64,000 nt of DNA from F22 sp963668535 (GTDB lineage Bacteria; Bacteroidota; Bacteroidia; Bacteroidales; Bacteroidaceae): assembly GCA_963668535.1 (NCBI GenBank), contig OY764867.1, positions 2,418,001-2,482,000 on the forward strand, in the 5' to 3' direction. The translations under genes were made by a program, and so were the position numbers. Each line of letters starts with the position of its first letter. Within the stretch, counting starts at the first letter, position 1. Below are positions 1 to 8,989 of the stretch, in pieces. The notes below the pieces were generated by a model. That model did no database searches, was not told the DNA's origin, and saw nothing but the letters and a program-made list of their open reading frames with translations.

Positions 1-591
1 GTGTTGATACATATATCCTAGGTTGCTTTGAGCACCACCATCTCCTTGTTTAGCTGCTAACTTATAATATTTTACTGCTTGGAGGTAGTCCTTAGCCACA
101 CCTGTTCCTGTATCGTATATGTATCCCAGGTTATTCTGAGCTGGGGCGTAGCCCTTGTCGGCGGCTAGTTTATAGTACTTGATCGCTTGAGCATAATCCT
201 GGGGGAGGCCCTTGCCTGATGAGTATAAATAGCCGAGGGCAGTTTGGGCATAGGGCTCTCCTTTATGTGCGGCTAGTCTATAGTATTTTATAGCTTGCTG
301 TATATTCTTGGTGATTCCCCAGCCCATTTCGTACATAAGGCCTATGCGACTTTGGGCAAACGTGTTTCCCGATTTGGCTGCTGCTTTGAAGCAGGTAAAT
401 GCTTGGGGATAATTCTTTTTTGAGAGATAGTCATTGCCTAGGGAACTTAGTTTCTCTGGATTTTTGATCTTGCTGATATCCAGTTCTTTAGTTGCCTTGG
501 GATGTTCAGTATGTGTTGTGCTTTGGCAATAAGCTGGTGCTACCATGCATAGTAGTGTGCTGAGTAAAATAAGTTTTTTGGTACTGTTCAT
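1..591 (-). CDS. Secreted Sel1-repeat (SLR/TPR-like) protein, C-terminally truncated by the window edge
   Basis: The gene starts at ATG 591 and runs off the left edge after 197 codons. A signal peptide (MNSTKKLILLSTLLCMVAPAYCQS) is followed by an ATKELDISKIKNPEKLSSLG module head and then Sel1 repeats of about 36 residues (LGYLYSSGKGLPQDYAQAIKYYKLAADKG type). Sel1 repeats are alpha-helical solenoids that usually mediate protein-protein contacts; the location is inferred to be periplasmic or outer membrane. The gene lies 101 bp downstream of a larger paralogue on the same strand. Both genes share their signal peptide type, module head and even upstream DNA, so they are a tandem duplication. The precise role is unknown. 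Confidence 0.85.
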   Translation of the reverse strand, partial: MNSTKKLILLSTLLCMVAPAYCQSTTHTEHPKATKELDISKIKNPEKLSSLGNDYLSKKNYPQAFTCFKAAAKSGNTFAQSRIGLMYEMGWGITKNIQQAIKYYRLAAHKGEPYAQTALGYLYSSGKGLPQDYAQAIKYYKLAADKGYAPAQNNLGYIYDTGTGVAKDYLQAVKYYKLAAKQGDGGAQSNLGYMYQH

Positions 592-692
592 TTTAATATA
601 TTATTTAGGGTTATGGTTATCATGTCAAGTTGTTTTGTAGAATTGATTTGTATATAGTTTCATCTGGGAGAATGCAATGTGCCTTTGACCCC

Positions 693-3362
693 CTAATCTC
701 CCGAATAAACCCTATTCACTTCAAAAGTATCCAACTTCTTAAGAAGTTTTATTGCTTCTGGTGCACCATGCTTCGCAGCTCTTTTTAGATACTTAATCGC
801 TAATGTGACGTTACGCTCTACGCCGTCTCCGCGTGAGTACATCCCGCCTATTTCATACATCGCATTCGCATGGCCTTGTTCGGCGGATAATTTGAGGTAC
901 TTAAGTGCTTCGAAAATATTTCGAGCTACTCCTTGGGCATACAGATACATACAGCCAACTTGGAATTCTGCTTCGGGATCTCCTAGATCGGCAGCTATTT
1001 TAAAGTATTCAAAGGATTTCATGTAGCTTTGGGCTACAAGAAGACCTGTGTTGTACATAAGCCCTAGTCGCTTGGCTGCTTTTAGGTGACCTTGCTGGGC
1101 GGCCATCTCTAAATATTTGGCGGCATATGGTAGCTTTGTTGTGTCTCTTACATAGGTCATATAGGACACTCCTAGTAGATATTGTGCTGAGGCAAGGCCT
1201 TGATCGGCGGCTAGCTTATAGTATTTTTTTGCTTTGGCCACATCGTGACTGACTCCAATGCCTTCTTGGTACATATATCCTAAGTTGTTTTGCGCTTTGG
1301 CATGTCCTTGGTCGGCGGCTAGTCTATAGTAATTGGCTGCTGCCGCTAGATCCTTGTCTACGCCCAAGCCGTTTTCGTACAGGTAGGCCAAGTTGTTTTG
1401 GGCATTTGCATTGCCGTGGAGAGCTGCGCGGGTATAGTATTTGACTGCTTGTGCATAATCTTGAGCTACGCCATCGCCTCTATCGTACATGTAGCCTAGG
1501 CTATATTCTGCTTTGTGATTGCCTTTCTCGATGGCTTGTTTGTAGAAGTTGATCGCTTGTGTGTCATTTTTGGGGAGGCCTTTGCCTGTTTCAAACAAGT
1601 AGCCAATGGTATAGAGTGCATCGGGGTGGCCTTGTTTGGCGGCTAATCTATAGTAGCTTATGGCCATCTTTAAGTTTGTCTTGACTACTGAACCGCTTTC
1701 TAATATACAGCCCATTCTGTATTGTGATTGGGCATTGCCAGCATCTGCTGCGGATTTCAAGCATGTGATGGCTTTGGTGTAATTCTTTTGGGTATAATAT
1801 CGGACGCCTAGGCTGTCGAGGGTATTCGGGTCGGTGATGGTGCTGATGTCTATGGTGTCTGAGGGGGGAGCGAGTGCTGTGTCGGTTGGGGTCTTGATTT
1901 TTCCGTCTTTATCTATATAGATTTCAAAATATTGAAGCACGTCTATGGCTTCTTTATTGCCGAGCTGTGCTGCTTGCTTCAAGTATTTTACGGATTCTTC
2001 TACATCGATTGGGACGCCAACGCCTTCCATATGCATCATGCCTTTAAAAAGCATGGCGATGTCAAGGCCTTTTTCGGCGGCTAGCTTAAAGTACTCCATG
2101 GCTTTGTTGTAATCTGTAGCTACGCCTATACCTGCGAGGTATTTGTATCCGAGGTCGTACTGGAAGGCTGGATCTCCTTGGTCGGCGGCCATTTTAGCGT
2201 ATTTCAAGGATTCCTTGTCGTCTTTATCGACTCCTTGGCCTTTGTGGTACATTGTAGATAGAACATACATGGAGGGTGCATGACCTTGATGGGCGGCCAT
2301 CTTAAAGTATTTGATGGCTTGTGCAAAATCTCGAGAGGTGGGGGTGCCATTGAGATAGATGCTTCCTATTAGATATTGAGCGGGGATGAGACCTTGGTCG
2401 GCGGCTAGCTTGTAGTATGTAAAGATGTTTTTGTTGATTTTATGGGGATGCTTGCTTTTGATATACAAGGTGGCCAAGGGGAATATGGCGTCGTCATACC
2501 CTTTTTGGAGGGCCATCTCGAGGTACTTGATGGCTTGGTCTGCATTTTGGTTGTTATATATGTATGTGAGGGCCAGTTGGTATTGGGCTGGAACAAACCC
2601 TTGATCGGCTGCTAGCTTGTAGTATTCGATGGCTTTAGATAGATCTTTGGAGACTCCTGAGCCGTTATCGTACATGTATCCTAGATTGTATTGAGCGCCA
2701 GGATGGCCTTGTGCGGCTGCTAGCTTGTAGTACTCGATGGCTTTAGATAGATTTTTGGCGACTCCTGTGCCGTTATCGTACATGTAGCCTAGATTGTTTT
2801 GAGCGCCAGCATGGCCTTGTGCGGCGGCTAGCTTATAGTACTTGACGGCTTGTGTGTAGTCCTGGGCGACGCCAGTTCCTCTATCGTACATGTAGCCTAG
2901 ATTTTTTGGGGCTTTAGCACATCCTTGGTCGGCTGCTTGCTTATAATATTTCATGGCTTGTGTATAGTTTTGAGGGAGGCCAGTGCCAGATTCAAATAAA
3001 AATCCAAGGGCCGTGATGGCTTCGAGATTGCCTTGCTTGGCGGCCAATCTATAGTTGCTTAAAGCTTTGGGTAGGTCTTTGGGGACACCGGTTCCTTTTT
3101 CGTATATACACCCTAGATTATATAGACCGGTAGGATCTCCTGCTTTGGCAGATGCTTGGAAGCATTCAAATGCTTTGGTATAGTTCTTTTGTAGAAGATA
3201 ATCGTGCCCTAGGGTGTTTAGGGTGCTAGGGTCTTTGATGGTGTGTATCTTGAGTTCTTTGGTGGCTTTGGGGGGCGTCGATTTTGTTGTGGTTTGACTG
3301 TATCCATGGGCCACTGTGAGGAGGAGTACACTGAGTACAATAAGTCGTTTTGTACGGTTCAT
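693..3362 (-). CDS. Large secreted Sel1-repeat protein built of two fused modules
   Basis: The protein has 889 residues. A signal peptide of about 22 residues (ending GYSQ) precedes a module head at roughly residues 33-75 (KELKIHTIKDPSTLNTLG, QKNYTKAFECF) and about eleven Sel1 repeats. A linker rich in Thr, Pro and Asp follows. At roughly residues 500-540 a second head (TIDISTITDPNTLDSLG, QKNYTKAITCL) opens a second series of about nine repeats. The second head lacks a signal peptide, so the gene looks like two paralogues fused in frame. Degenerate repeats occur in both halves. Family knowledge suggests a scaffold or adaptor role; no catalytic motif is visible. The same-strand paralogue follows downstream, and the start is the ATG just before the signal peptide. 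Confidence 0.88.
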   Translation of the reverse strand: MNRTKRLIVLSVLLLTVAHGYSQTTTKSTPPKATKELKIHTIKDPSTLNTLGHDYLLQKNYTKAFECFQASAKAGDPTGLYNLGCIYEKGTGVPKDLPKALSNYRLAAKQGNLEAITALGFLFESGTGLPQNYTQAMKYYKQAADQGCAKAPKNLGYMYDRGTGVAQDYTQAVKYYKLAAAQGHAGAQNNLGYMYDNGTGVAKNLSKAIEYYKLAAAQGHPGAQYNLGYMYDNGSGVSKDLSKAIEYYKLAADQGFVPAQYQLALTYIYNNQNADQAIKYLEMALQKGYDDAIFPLATLYIKSKHPHKINKNIFTYYKLAADQGLIPAQYLIGSIYLNGTPTSRDFAQAIKYFKMAAHQGHAPSMYVLSTMYHKGQGVDKDDKESLKYAKMAADQGDPAFQYDLGYKYLAGIGVATDYNKAMEYFKLAAEKGLDIAMLFKGMMHMEGVGVPIDVEESVKYLKQAAQLGNKEAIDVLQYFEIYIDKDGKIKTPTDTALAPPSDTIDISTITDPNTLDSLGVRYYTQKNYTKAITCLKSAADAGNAQSQYRMGCILESGSVVKTNLKMAISYYRLAAKQGHPDALYTIGYLFETGKGLPKNDTQAINFYKQAIEKGNHKAEYSLGYMYDRGDGVAQDYAQAVKYYTRAALHGNANAQNNLAYLYENGLGVDKDLAAAANYYRLAADQGHAKAQNNLGYMYQEGIGVSHDVAKAKKYYKLAADQGLASAQYLLGVSYMTYVRDTTKLPYAAKYLEMAAQQGHLKAAKRLGLMYNTGLLVAQSYMKSFEYFKIAADLGDPEAEFQVGCMYLYAQGVARNIFEALKYLKLSAEQGHANAMYEIGGMYSRGDGVERNVTLAIKYLKRAAKHGAPEAIKLLKKLDTFEVNRVYSGD

Positions 3363-3520
3363 TTAGAGATATTCTTTAGAGTTGTTATTAACGTTTCAAT
3401 TCTTTTTATACAATCGCTTTGTAAATATAATGTTAATTTAGTAGATATCCGTCTTCTATTAGTAAAAAAGTGTCCAGACAAGAGATATATGTGAAATATA
3501 TGGGTATATAGGTATAAAAA

Positions 3521-3548
3521 ACGAGCTTATCGAAAGGAATAAGCTCGT
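3521..3548 (-). terminator. Intrinsic terminator of the TetR/RND/LolA/barrel operon
   Basis: A perfect 10-bp stem (ACGAGCTTAT / ATAAGCTCGT) with an 8-nt loop is followed on the minus strand by a run of five T. It lies 65 bp past the stop of the beta-barrel gene, the expected place for the end of that operon. Confidence 0.8.
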
Positions 3549-3613
3549 TAATGGGGTGGGAAGGAGAAATGGCTGTTGATGATTTGTTGTAATGGATACT
3601 ATGTGTCTTTCAC

Positions 3614-4846
3614 CTAAAAATAATACTTAGCTTTCACAAAATACTCTGAATTATTCTTATAAGCAGCAAACATTCCTGTATCTCCAGTTCCATAAAACCA
3701 ATCATAACCAGCGATTAGATGGATTTGATCATTAAGTGAATAATCGGTGGTAAAGCGGGTGAAAGAGGAACTGTGTTGTAGGTCTATATAGGAGTAGACA
3801 GAAAGACTTAGGGCATCGCGCAGTGTCTTTTTGGTGACGCTTATGGTCGCACAACTGGTGTGTTTATCAGTGGTCATATCTTTATCATAGTCGTTGATGA
3901 GTTTATGATAATATTGGGCCATTAAAGTCCAGTCGTTTTGAGCGTACCAATCGACTCCAAGTAGGAAATAACTGGCATTTTTTCTTGTATGCTGTATGGT
4001 AGTGGCTTCCTGAAGTTCGTTGAAATATTCGGCGCATTCTCCGCGAATGACAAGCTGATTGACGGGCATGGAAAAGTCTAATCCGACCATGGTCATGCGG
4101 TTGTAGTGGGCACGTAGGTGTATGGTATCGGTGGATTGGGTGTATGTGGAGCTAAAAATGGGATTTTTATTCCAGCTATGGAGGGCAGAGATTGAGAAGT
4201 CGATACCCCGTAGGTAGAAGGAGAAGCGGCTACCGAATTCGGCGTTCTTGATGGTCTTATCTGGGGTGGTGGACATATCGGTACTATGGGGATGCTGGAG
4301 AGAGTGGGTGATGGACCAGGGGTTGTCTTTGTCAACTGGGATCACGAAAAATTCGGGAACGGGTACAAAGACAATGTCGAGATTGTAGTTGGGCTGAATG
4401 TATTTGATGCGAAAGCCGTTGACGGGTACGCGGATGTCGTCGTAATCACGGGCGAGAAATTCAGTGTAGTCCATGGGGGAGATGATGTCGGTGACGCGGG
4501 TGCCGTCGGCGACTCCCCAAGTGATGATTTGTCGGCCGATTTTGAAATCCCAATGAGGGGTGGTGTATTGGAAGAAGGCTTCGCGTAGTTCTAGTTTGCT
4601 CTGGTCGCTTAGGAGGCTGTTGTGTATGGCGTTGATGGAGGTGTATAGGTAGGTATTTCCTGTAGTAGCTGATAGCTCGAGGCGGAGGCGACTGCGGGAG
4701 CTCATGTAATCGTTGGGGCTTTTGCTGCGTAGGGCGTGGTAGGTATCGGCAAAGCCGCTCAATTTGTATTTGACTTGCTCGGTGGATTGGGCTGAGAGGG
4801 TGATGGGGATTATGAGGAATAGGAATATGTATGCTATAACTTTCAT
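3614..4846 (-). CDS. Predicted outer-membrane beta-barrel (DUF1302-like) of an RND export cassette
   Basis: The protein has 410 residues with a signal peptide (MKVIAYIFLFLIIPITLSAQ). The rest is alternating amphipathic strands with aromatic girdles and a terminal AKYYF ending in Phe, typical of outer-membrane barrels. The stretch FKIGRQIITWGVADGTRVTDIISPMDY resembles the region I associate with DUF1302-type porins encoded beside MMPL pumps. It is the last gene of a minus-strand series: TetR regulator, RND pump, LolA-like carrier, barrel. I infer that it provides the outer-membrane end of an export path, probably for a lipid. A 14-bp hairpin separates it from the upstream gene. The family assignment is by resemblance only. 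Confidence 0.7.
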   Translation of the reverse strand: MKVIAYIFLFLIIPITLSAQSTEQVKYKLSGFADTYHALRSKSPNDYMSSRSRLRLELSATTGNTYLYTSINAIHNSLLSDQSKLELREAFFQYTTPHWDFKIGRQIITWGVADGTRVTDIISPMDYTEFLARDYDDIRVPVNGFRIKYIQPNYNLDIVFVPVPEFFVIPVDKDNPWSITHSLQHPHSTDMSTTPDKTIKNAEFGSRFSFYLRGIDFSISALHSWNKNPIFSSTYTQSTDTIHLRAHYNRMTMVGLDFSMPVNQLVIRGECAEYFNELQEATTIQHTRKNASYFLLGVDWYAQNDWTLMAQYYHKLINDYDKDMTTDKHTSCATISVTKKTLRDALSLSVYSYIDLQHSSSFTRFTTDYSLNDQIHLIAGYDWFYGTGDTGMFAAYKNNSEYFVKAKYYF

Positions 4847-4893
4847 AACGAATAGTTTGTCTATGAGTATTGGGGATATCAGTTGGAGAAAAT

Positions 4894-4924
4894 GGATAAT
4901 GCTTACCCAAGGTAAGCATTATCC
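4894..4924 (-). promoter_or_regulatory. Intercistronic 14-bp hairpin between LolA-like and barrel genes
   Basis: The arms GGATAATGCTTACC and GGTAAGCATTATCC are perfectly complementary with a 3-nt loop. Only four T follow on the minus strand (ATTTTC). It could be a partial terminator or an mRNA-stabilising or processing hairpin that sets relative expression of the barrel. Confidence 0.6.
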
Positions 4925-4936
4925 GTAAAGAAGCCA

Positions 4937-5731
4937 TTACAGAGTGCCTTTTTCTAACTTGGCCACTGTGAAGGCGCTTTCTTCTATTGGTATATTGTAT
5001 TGTGGATTATTGATGGTCATGATGGTCTCATGTTGTGTGAGCACATTCTTCATATCTAGTTTTTCTGCAGCCCAAAAGCTGTCGACTTGTTTGATGTTGG
5101 ACTGGATAAGGATGCGTTGTAGTTGGTTGTGACGGTCGTAGTACTCTATTTTGGGGGCTACCAAGCAGTCCTTACGTATCCATGAGATTTTACGGGAACA
5201 GATGTTGCGCTTGTCCCTAGATACGGACTCAACGACCCAACAGGGATGTCCGTCTAGGCTTTCTTCGCGTAAGAGGGTGTGGGTATCTTCGTCTACGTTG
5301 CGACTGCCCATGTCATCGTAGGTGAAATCGGTACCCATAAAGTAGTCTTTTTTGGCGGAGGAACCGCTGATACGACGGGTCTTCTTCATGGCTGGAAGGT
5401 AGAGCCATTTGTCATCGTCTTTGCCTATCTCGTTATAATCCCAGGTCAGAAATCCAGTACCTTTAACATCGCCTGGGTATTGAAAGAACATGAGGGTTTT
5501 ATGGTCTTTCATGTCTGGTCCATAGTCTTTTGAGTAGGAGATGACTTTGCGCTCACGAATGCGACCACGTTTGTTGATGAGGGTCATGGTCATCTGGGAG
5601 GTGCGGGTGTCTCCATCTGGACGGTCCTTTACTTTTTGCATGATGTCTCGACCGCTGAGAGTTTGGGCGTTGAGACTGGTGGCGCCTAATAAAAATAGGG
5701 CGATGAGTAGGTTGAATTTTCTTGTTTTCAT
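4937..5731 (-). CDS. Periplasmic LolA-like outer-membrane lipoprotein-sorting family protein
   Basis: The protein has 264 residues with a signal peptide (LLIALFLLGATSLNAQ). The segments SGRDIMQKVKDRPDGDTRTSQMTMTLINKRGRIRERKV, DYNEIGKDDDKWLYLPAMKKTRRISGS and MGTDFTYDDMGSR match the LolA-like family found beside MMPL/RND pumps. LolA folds bind acyl chains in a half-barrel cavity, so a periplasmic carrier of a lipid or lipoprotein between pump and outer membrane is a reasonable inference. It lies 12 bp downstream of the pump gene, within the same operon. It is distinct from housekeeping LolA, which is usually shorter and encoded alone. Confidence 0.8.
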   Translation of the reverse strand: MKTRKFNLLIALFLLGATSLNAQTLSGRDIMQKVKDRPDGDTRTSQMTMTLINKRGRIRERKVISYSKDYGPDMKDHKTLMFFQYPGDVKGTGFLTWDYNEIGKDDDKWLYLPAMKKTRRISGSSAKKDYFMGTDFTYDDMGSRNVDEDTHTLLREESLDGHPCWVVESVSRDKRNICSRKISWIRKDCLVAPKIEYYDRHNQLQRILIQSNIKQVDSFWAAEKLDMKNVLTQHETIMTINNPQYNIPIEESAFTVAKLEKGTL

Positions 5732-5743
5732 TATTTCTTTTTT

Positions 5744-8104
5744 TTAGTAATGGTATTCTGAATCTTTTTCTTCTCCGAAGATCTTAAATGATTTGATGAG
5801 CACAGGAGTGACAAACAAATCGGCTAGGAGGGCGGCAAACATACCTATGACGGCTAGCACTCCTAAGTGTAGGAAGGTCTTGGCAATGGAGGTCGTGTAG
5901 ACGACAAAGTTGGCCGAGATGACTACGGTTGATAGGATGATGGCTACACCTACAACGCTAAAGGTGCGTTTGATGGAGGTTGTGTATCGGCCTGTACGCC
6001 TGAATTCTAGGTGGCTATGGTTAATAAAATGTATGGTGTCATCAACAGCTAAGCCAAGTATCATGGGCATAATGGTGGCGGTCATCATGTCAAGTGGGAT
6101 GCCAAAGAGTCCCATAAAACCTCCTACGACTAGGGCGGGGGCTATATTGGGAATCATACCGATGAGTCCGAGACGGATGTTGCCAAAGACTAAGGAGAGG
6201 AGGAGAGCGATGATGACAATGGCGATAAGGAAGGATTGAACTTGTCCACGTACGACGTATTGCATCATGGCGGTAAATTGTGGGATGCTGCCAACGGCGG
6301 TGACTTTGGAACCAGGGAATAGGGCGCTTGCTTGATCTTGTATGGAGGCTAGCTCTCGCTCTGCTTCACCTGAGTTATAGGTGCTCAGTTCGACCATGAG
6401 GCGTAAGCGTTTGTAGTCGTAGTCTATCCAATATTGAGCCTCGGAACCACCTGCGTTTTCGTATAATAGGAGCATTTGGGCTACTTGATTGGCATTGTCT
6501 GGGATGCTGTAGTATTGCTCTTTGTTTTCATTCAATGTCTGGTTTAGATCTTTCAGTACATCTAGAATGGAGGTCGTGCGTTTGGTCAATGGTAGGGAAT
6601 CTACGTATTGGGTAAGGGCTTCGAGTTTGTGTAGGTTTTTGGGGGCTTTGGCCGCATCATTGTCTGGAAATTCTATAAGAAAATCGTAGGAGTACATGGA
6701 ACCTAGTTCGGACTCACATATAGACATGATGTCGTGTACATAGGGGACGCTGCGCCCCATGGTCTTCTCGACGTCAAAGGCGGTTTCTACTTTGGTCAAT
6801 CCGTAGATGCAAAGGAGGCCTATCAAGGTGAATACTACGAGTATAGGGGTGCTGCGTCTCAAGACCCATGTGCTGAGGTGCATCATGGTACGATCAAACC
6901 ATTTTCCTCCGCGTGCGATAACTTCGGGGTGGGGTGTTTTGTCCTTACCAAAACTCAATAGGGCGGGCATCAAGAAGAGGACAATCAAAAATGAAAGGAG
7001 TACACAGGAGGCGGTACCGACACCCACAAAACGAAGGGGTTTCATGGGGATGATCAAGAAGGTCATCAGACCAGCCATAGTGGTAAGGGCGGAGAAGAAG
7101 ACGGGCCATCCCATTTCTTTGACTGTTTCAATGACAGCTTGTTTGCGATGCCCGTGTTGAAGCATTAGTTTGTGAAAATAGGAATAGATGTGTATGTTGT
7201 AGGCGATAGCGATGGCGAAGGAGAGTAGGATGGGGACGGAGGTCATGGAGCTGTCGATTTTATAACCTATGTATCCTGTTACGCCATATACTATCATGAT
7301 GGAGCCGATAGAGGTAATAAGGGGAACGAGGACTCCGCGAATGGAACGGGTGATTATGGCGAGAACAACGAGGGCTAAGACTAGGGCGAGGAGCATGATG
7401 CGTCCTGCTTCGTGACCAAACCACATTTGCTTGCTGTACGATAAGTAGGGCATCCCTGTGGCTTTGGGGTGTATGGCTTGATATTTCGCTTTGGAAATAA
7501 TGCGTTGGGTTTCTGTACCAGTGGCTGTCTCTGGGGAGATATTGGTGGTCTTTTCCCAAACGGAATCTTCTGGGAAAGGACGTAGTTTAACTAATATCCA
7601 TGTGAGTCGGCTATCTTTTGATACGAGCTTTTCGGCTATATGGGGCTTGTTAAATAGTTTAGTTCTGATGCTGTCAAGTGAAGTCTTGTCGGATGGAATG
7701 TCTTCGGGGACTATTTGTTGGATCTCCATACCATAGTCGGTACCTGTCAAGAATTCGAGATCGGTCAGGGAGGTGATTTTCTCGGAGTAGCTGAGGCTGT
7801 CCATCAACTCGTTGGATAGCTCGCGAATCAAGGTGAGATTTTCTTTTGTAAAGGTGTTGTTGCATTCTGTGAGCACAGCGACGAAATTGTCGTTGCCGAA
7901 GATTTCTTTGAACTTGTCTGTTTGTACCAGCATGGGGTCATCTTCTAAAAAGTAGCCATCGTAAGATGACTCGATGACGACTTGACGCATCCCTATAAAG
8001 GATATGCCGATTACTGCTATAAAGGTGGCGATTATTACCCAGCGCTTTTTGATGATTTGGTGCGCTAACTTTTCGAAATGCTGATTAATTCTTTGAATTT
8101 TCAT
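5744..8104 (-). CDS. RND superfamily (MMPL/HAE3-type) inner-membrane exporter
   Basis: The protein has 786 residues, with a TM helix near residue 25, a periplasmic loop of about 180 residues, a bundle of about five TM helices (residues ~225-385), a second TM and loop, and a second bundle near 620-775. This duplicated 6+6 TM arrangement is that of MMPL-type RND pumps and is shorter than AcrB-type pumps. The segment MILGLAVDDTIHFINHSHLEFRRTG is the family's TM4-like motif with paired Asp. Relatives move lipids, hopanoids or sterols using the proton gradient. The TetR gene upstream probably controls it, and the LolA-like and barrel genes follow. The start ATG is 105 bp after the TetR stop, behind a short inverted repeat. 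Confidence 0.87.
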   Translation of the reverse strand: MKIQRINQHFEKLAHQIIKKRWVIIATFIAVIGISFIGMRQVVIESSYDGYFLEDDPMLVQTDKFKEIFGNDNFVAVLTECNNTFTKENLTLIRELSNELMDSLSYSEKITSLTDLEFLTGTDYGMEIQQIVPEDIPSDKTSLDSIRTKLFNKPHIAEKLVSKDSRLTWILVKLRPFPEDSVWEKTTNISPETATGTETQRIISKAKYQAIHPKATGMPYLSYSKQMWFGHEAGRIMLLALVLALVVLAIITRSIRGVLVPLITSIGSIMIVYGVTGYIGYKIDSSMTSVPILLSFAIAIAYNIHIYSYFHKLMLQHGHRKQAVIETVKEMGWPVFFSALTTMAGLMTFLIIPMKPLRFVGVGTASCVLLSFLIVLFLMPALLSFGKDKTPHPEVIARGGKWFDRTMMHLSTWVLRRSTPILVVFTLIGLLCIYGLTKVETAFDVEKTMGRSVPYVHDIMSICESELGSMYSYDFLIEFPDNDAAKAPKNLHKLEALTQYVDSLPLTKRTTSILDVLKDLNQTLNENKEQYYSIPDNANQVAQMLLLYENAGGSEAQYWIDYDYKRLRLMVELSTYNSGEAERELASIQDQASALFPGSKVTAVGSIPQFTAMMQYVVRGQVQSFLIAIVIIALLLSLVFGNIRLGLIGMIPNIAPALVVGGFMGLFGIPLDMMTATIMPMILGLAVDDTIHFINHSHLEFRRTGRYTTSIKRTFSVVGVAIILSTVVISANFVVYTTSIAKTFLHLGVLAVIGMFAALLADLFVTPVLIKSFKIFGEEKDSEYHY

Positions 8105-8120
8105 ATCGTTTTTTTTGGTT

Positions 8121-8138
8121 CTTAGAGCTGTCTCTAAG
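8121..8138. promoter_or_regulatory. Inverted repeat upstream of the RND gene
   Basis: CTTAGAG-CTGT-CTCTAAG is a perfect 7-4-7 inverted repeat 16 bp upstream of the pump start. A second palindrome, GAACATTGTTC (8177-8187), lies a little further up, with an extra TGAACA copy on the minus strand. Either could be the operator of the adjacent TetR regulator; the first could also be a 5'UTR hairpin. No strong -7 box was seen between tetR and the pump, so the genes may be co-transcribed. Confidence 0.4.
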
Positions 8139-8209
8139 GAGTTTTATTATCTCAGTGGGTTGGAAAATACAAAAGAGAACATTGTTCATGTTTGTTCAAA
8201 AAAAAGTGG

Positions 8210-8830
8210 CTACTCATCGTGTATCTGTAGTAGCTTCTTCCATCCTGCTGTACTGTATTCTACATATTCGCGGATAAATTCTTCTAACTCGTTGTGGTTT
8301 AAGTCGTGCATAATCAAGTCGCTAATAAGACTCATATTGGCGGCGCTACATGTGCGGACGAAAAAATGAGAAATATTTGCATTTACTTCGGGATATTTAG
8401 CTTTGAGTAAATGGATGTATTCTATACCTATTTGTGTGTATTGTTCGATGATGTCTTCTTTGAAGTGTTCGAATTGAGAACCTGAAGATTGAAAAAAGAG
8501 AAGGTGTAATTCGTCTTTATAATTGGATATCAACTTTAGAAATTGGGTGACTTGAGTTTTTATATATGCATCTGAATGGAAGGCTAGCAGGGTAACAGAT
8601 GCCGCACTGTTATGTTTAGCCATTGTGCTTTCAAAGGCTTTTAAGACGTCGGATAAGATCTCTTGAAGTATCTCATCCTTGTTTTTAAAGTAATTGTAGA
8701 TGTTGCTTAAATTGACTTCTGATCTTTTTGCTAGGGTGCGCATGGAAGTGTCTTTGAACCCTTTGTCGAAAAACTCTTGCCTAGCTATGCGTAGGATGGT
8801 GCGACGAATGTCGTCTTTTTGGATTTGCAT
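8210..8830 (-). CDS. TetR/AcrR-family transcriptional regulator
   Basis: The protein has 206 residues from ATG 8830. The N-terminal helix-turn-helix is clear (ILRIARQEFFDKGFKDTSMRTLAKRSEV, LSNIYNYFKNKDEILQEIL), and the rest is the helical ligand-binding and dimer domain. A longer reading frame begins at 8869, but a -7 box (TAGATTTG on the minus strand, 8867-8874) overlaps that codon. The transcript should therefore begin near 8860, making 8830 the real start. Adjacency to the pump, carrier and barrel genes suggests that it senses the exported molecule or envelope lipid status. Confidence 0.88.
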   Translation of the reverse strand: MQIQKDDIRRTILRIARQEFFDKGFKDTSMRTLAKRSEVNLSNIYNYFKNKDEILQEILSDVLKAFESTMAKHNSAASVTLLAFHSDAYIKTQVTQFLKLISNYKDELHLLFFQSSGSQFEHFKEDIIEQYTQIGIEYIHLLKAKYPEVNANISHFFVRTCSAANMSLISDLIMHDLNHNELEEFIREYVEYSTAGWKKLLQIHDE

Positions 8831-8866
8831 ATCGATTATATTAATGATTATTTCTCTTTGTTTTTG

Positions 8867-8897
8867 CAAATCTAGAGGCTTTTTGTGGAATGCGCAA
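8867..8897 (-). promoter_or_regulatory. Promoter of the tetR gene
   Basis: On the minus strand, TTG (8895-8897) and TAGATTTG (8867-8874) are 20 bp apart, matching the Bacteroidota -33/-7 pattern. The position decides the tetR start codon. Confidence 0.65.
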
Positions 8898-8989
8898 TAC
8901 CTATTTATTGTGATATTTCATAGGCATTTTGAAAAAAAAGTGTAGTGCGTAGTGGTGTTTTCTGAAATATATATTAATTATATACAAGT

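Noticed and set aside
1..3362. CRISPR-like repetitive region
   Set aside because: The repeats are coding Sel1 repeats of about 108 bp with protein-level conservation, not short identical repeats with unique spacers.
4286..4588. Long reading frame on the plus strand opposite the barrel gene
   Set aside because: It lies wholly opposite a supported gene, has Gly/Asp/Val-rich composition produced by the complement of the coding strand, and has no promoter or family motif. The many similar frames opposite or overlapping real genes were left out for the same reason.
8177..8187. GAACATTGTTC as a firmly assigned TetR operator
   Set aside because: The palindrome is short and a pump promoter near it could not be found. 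It is kept only as a candidate in the note on the neighbouring inverted repeat.
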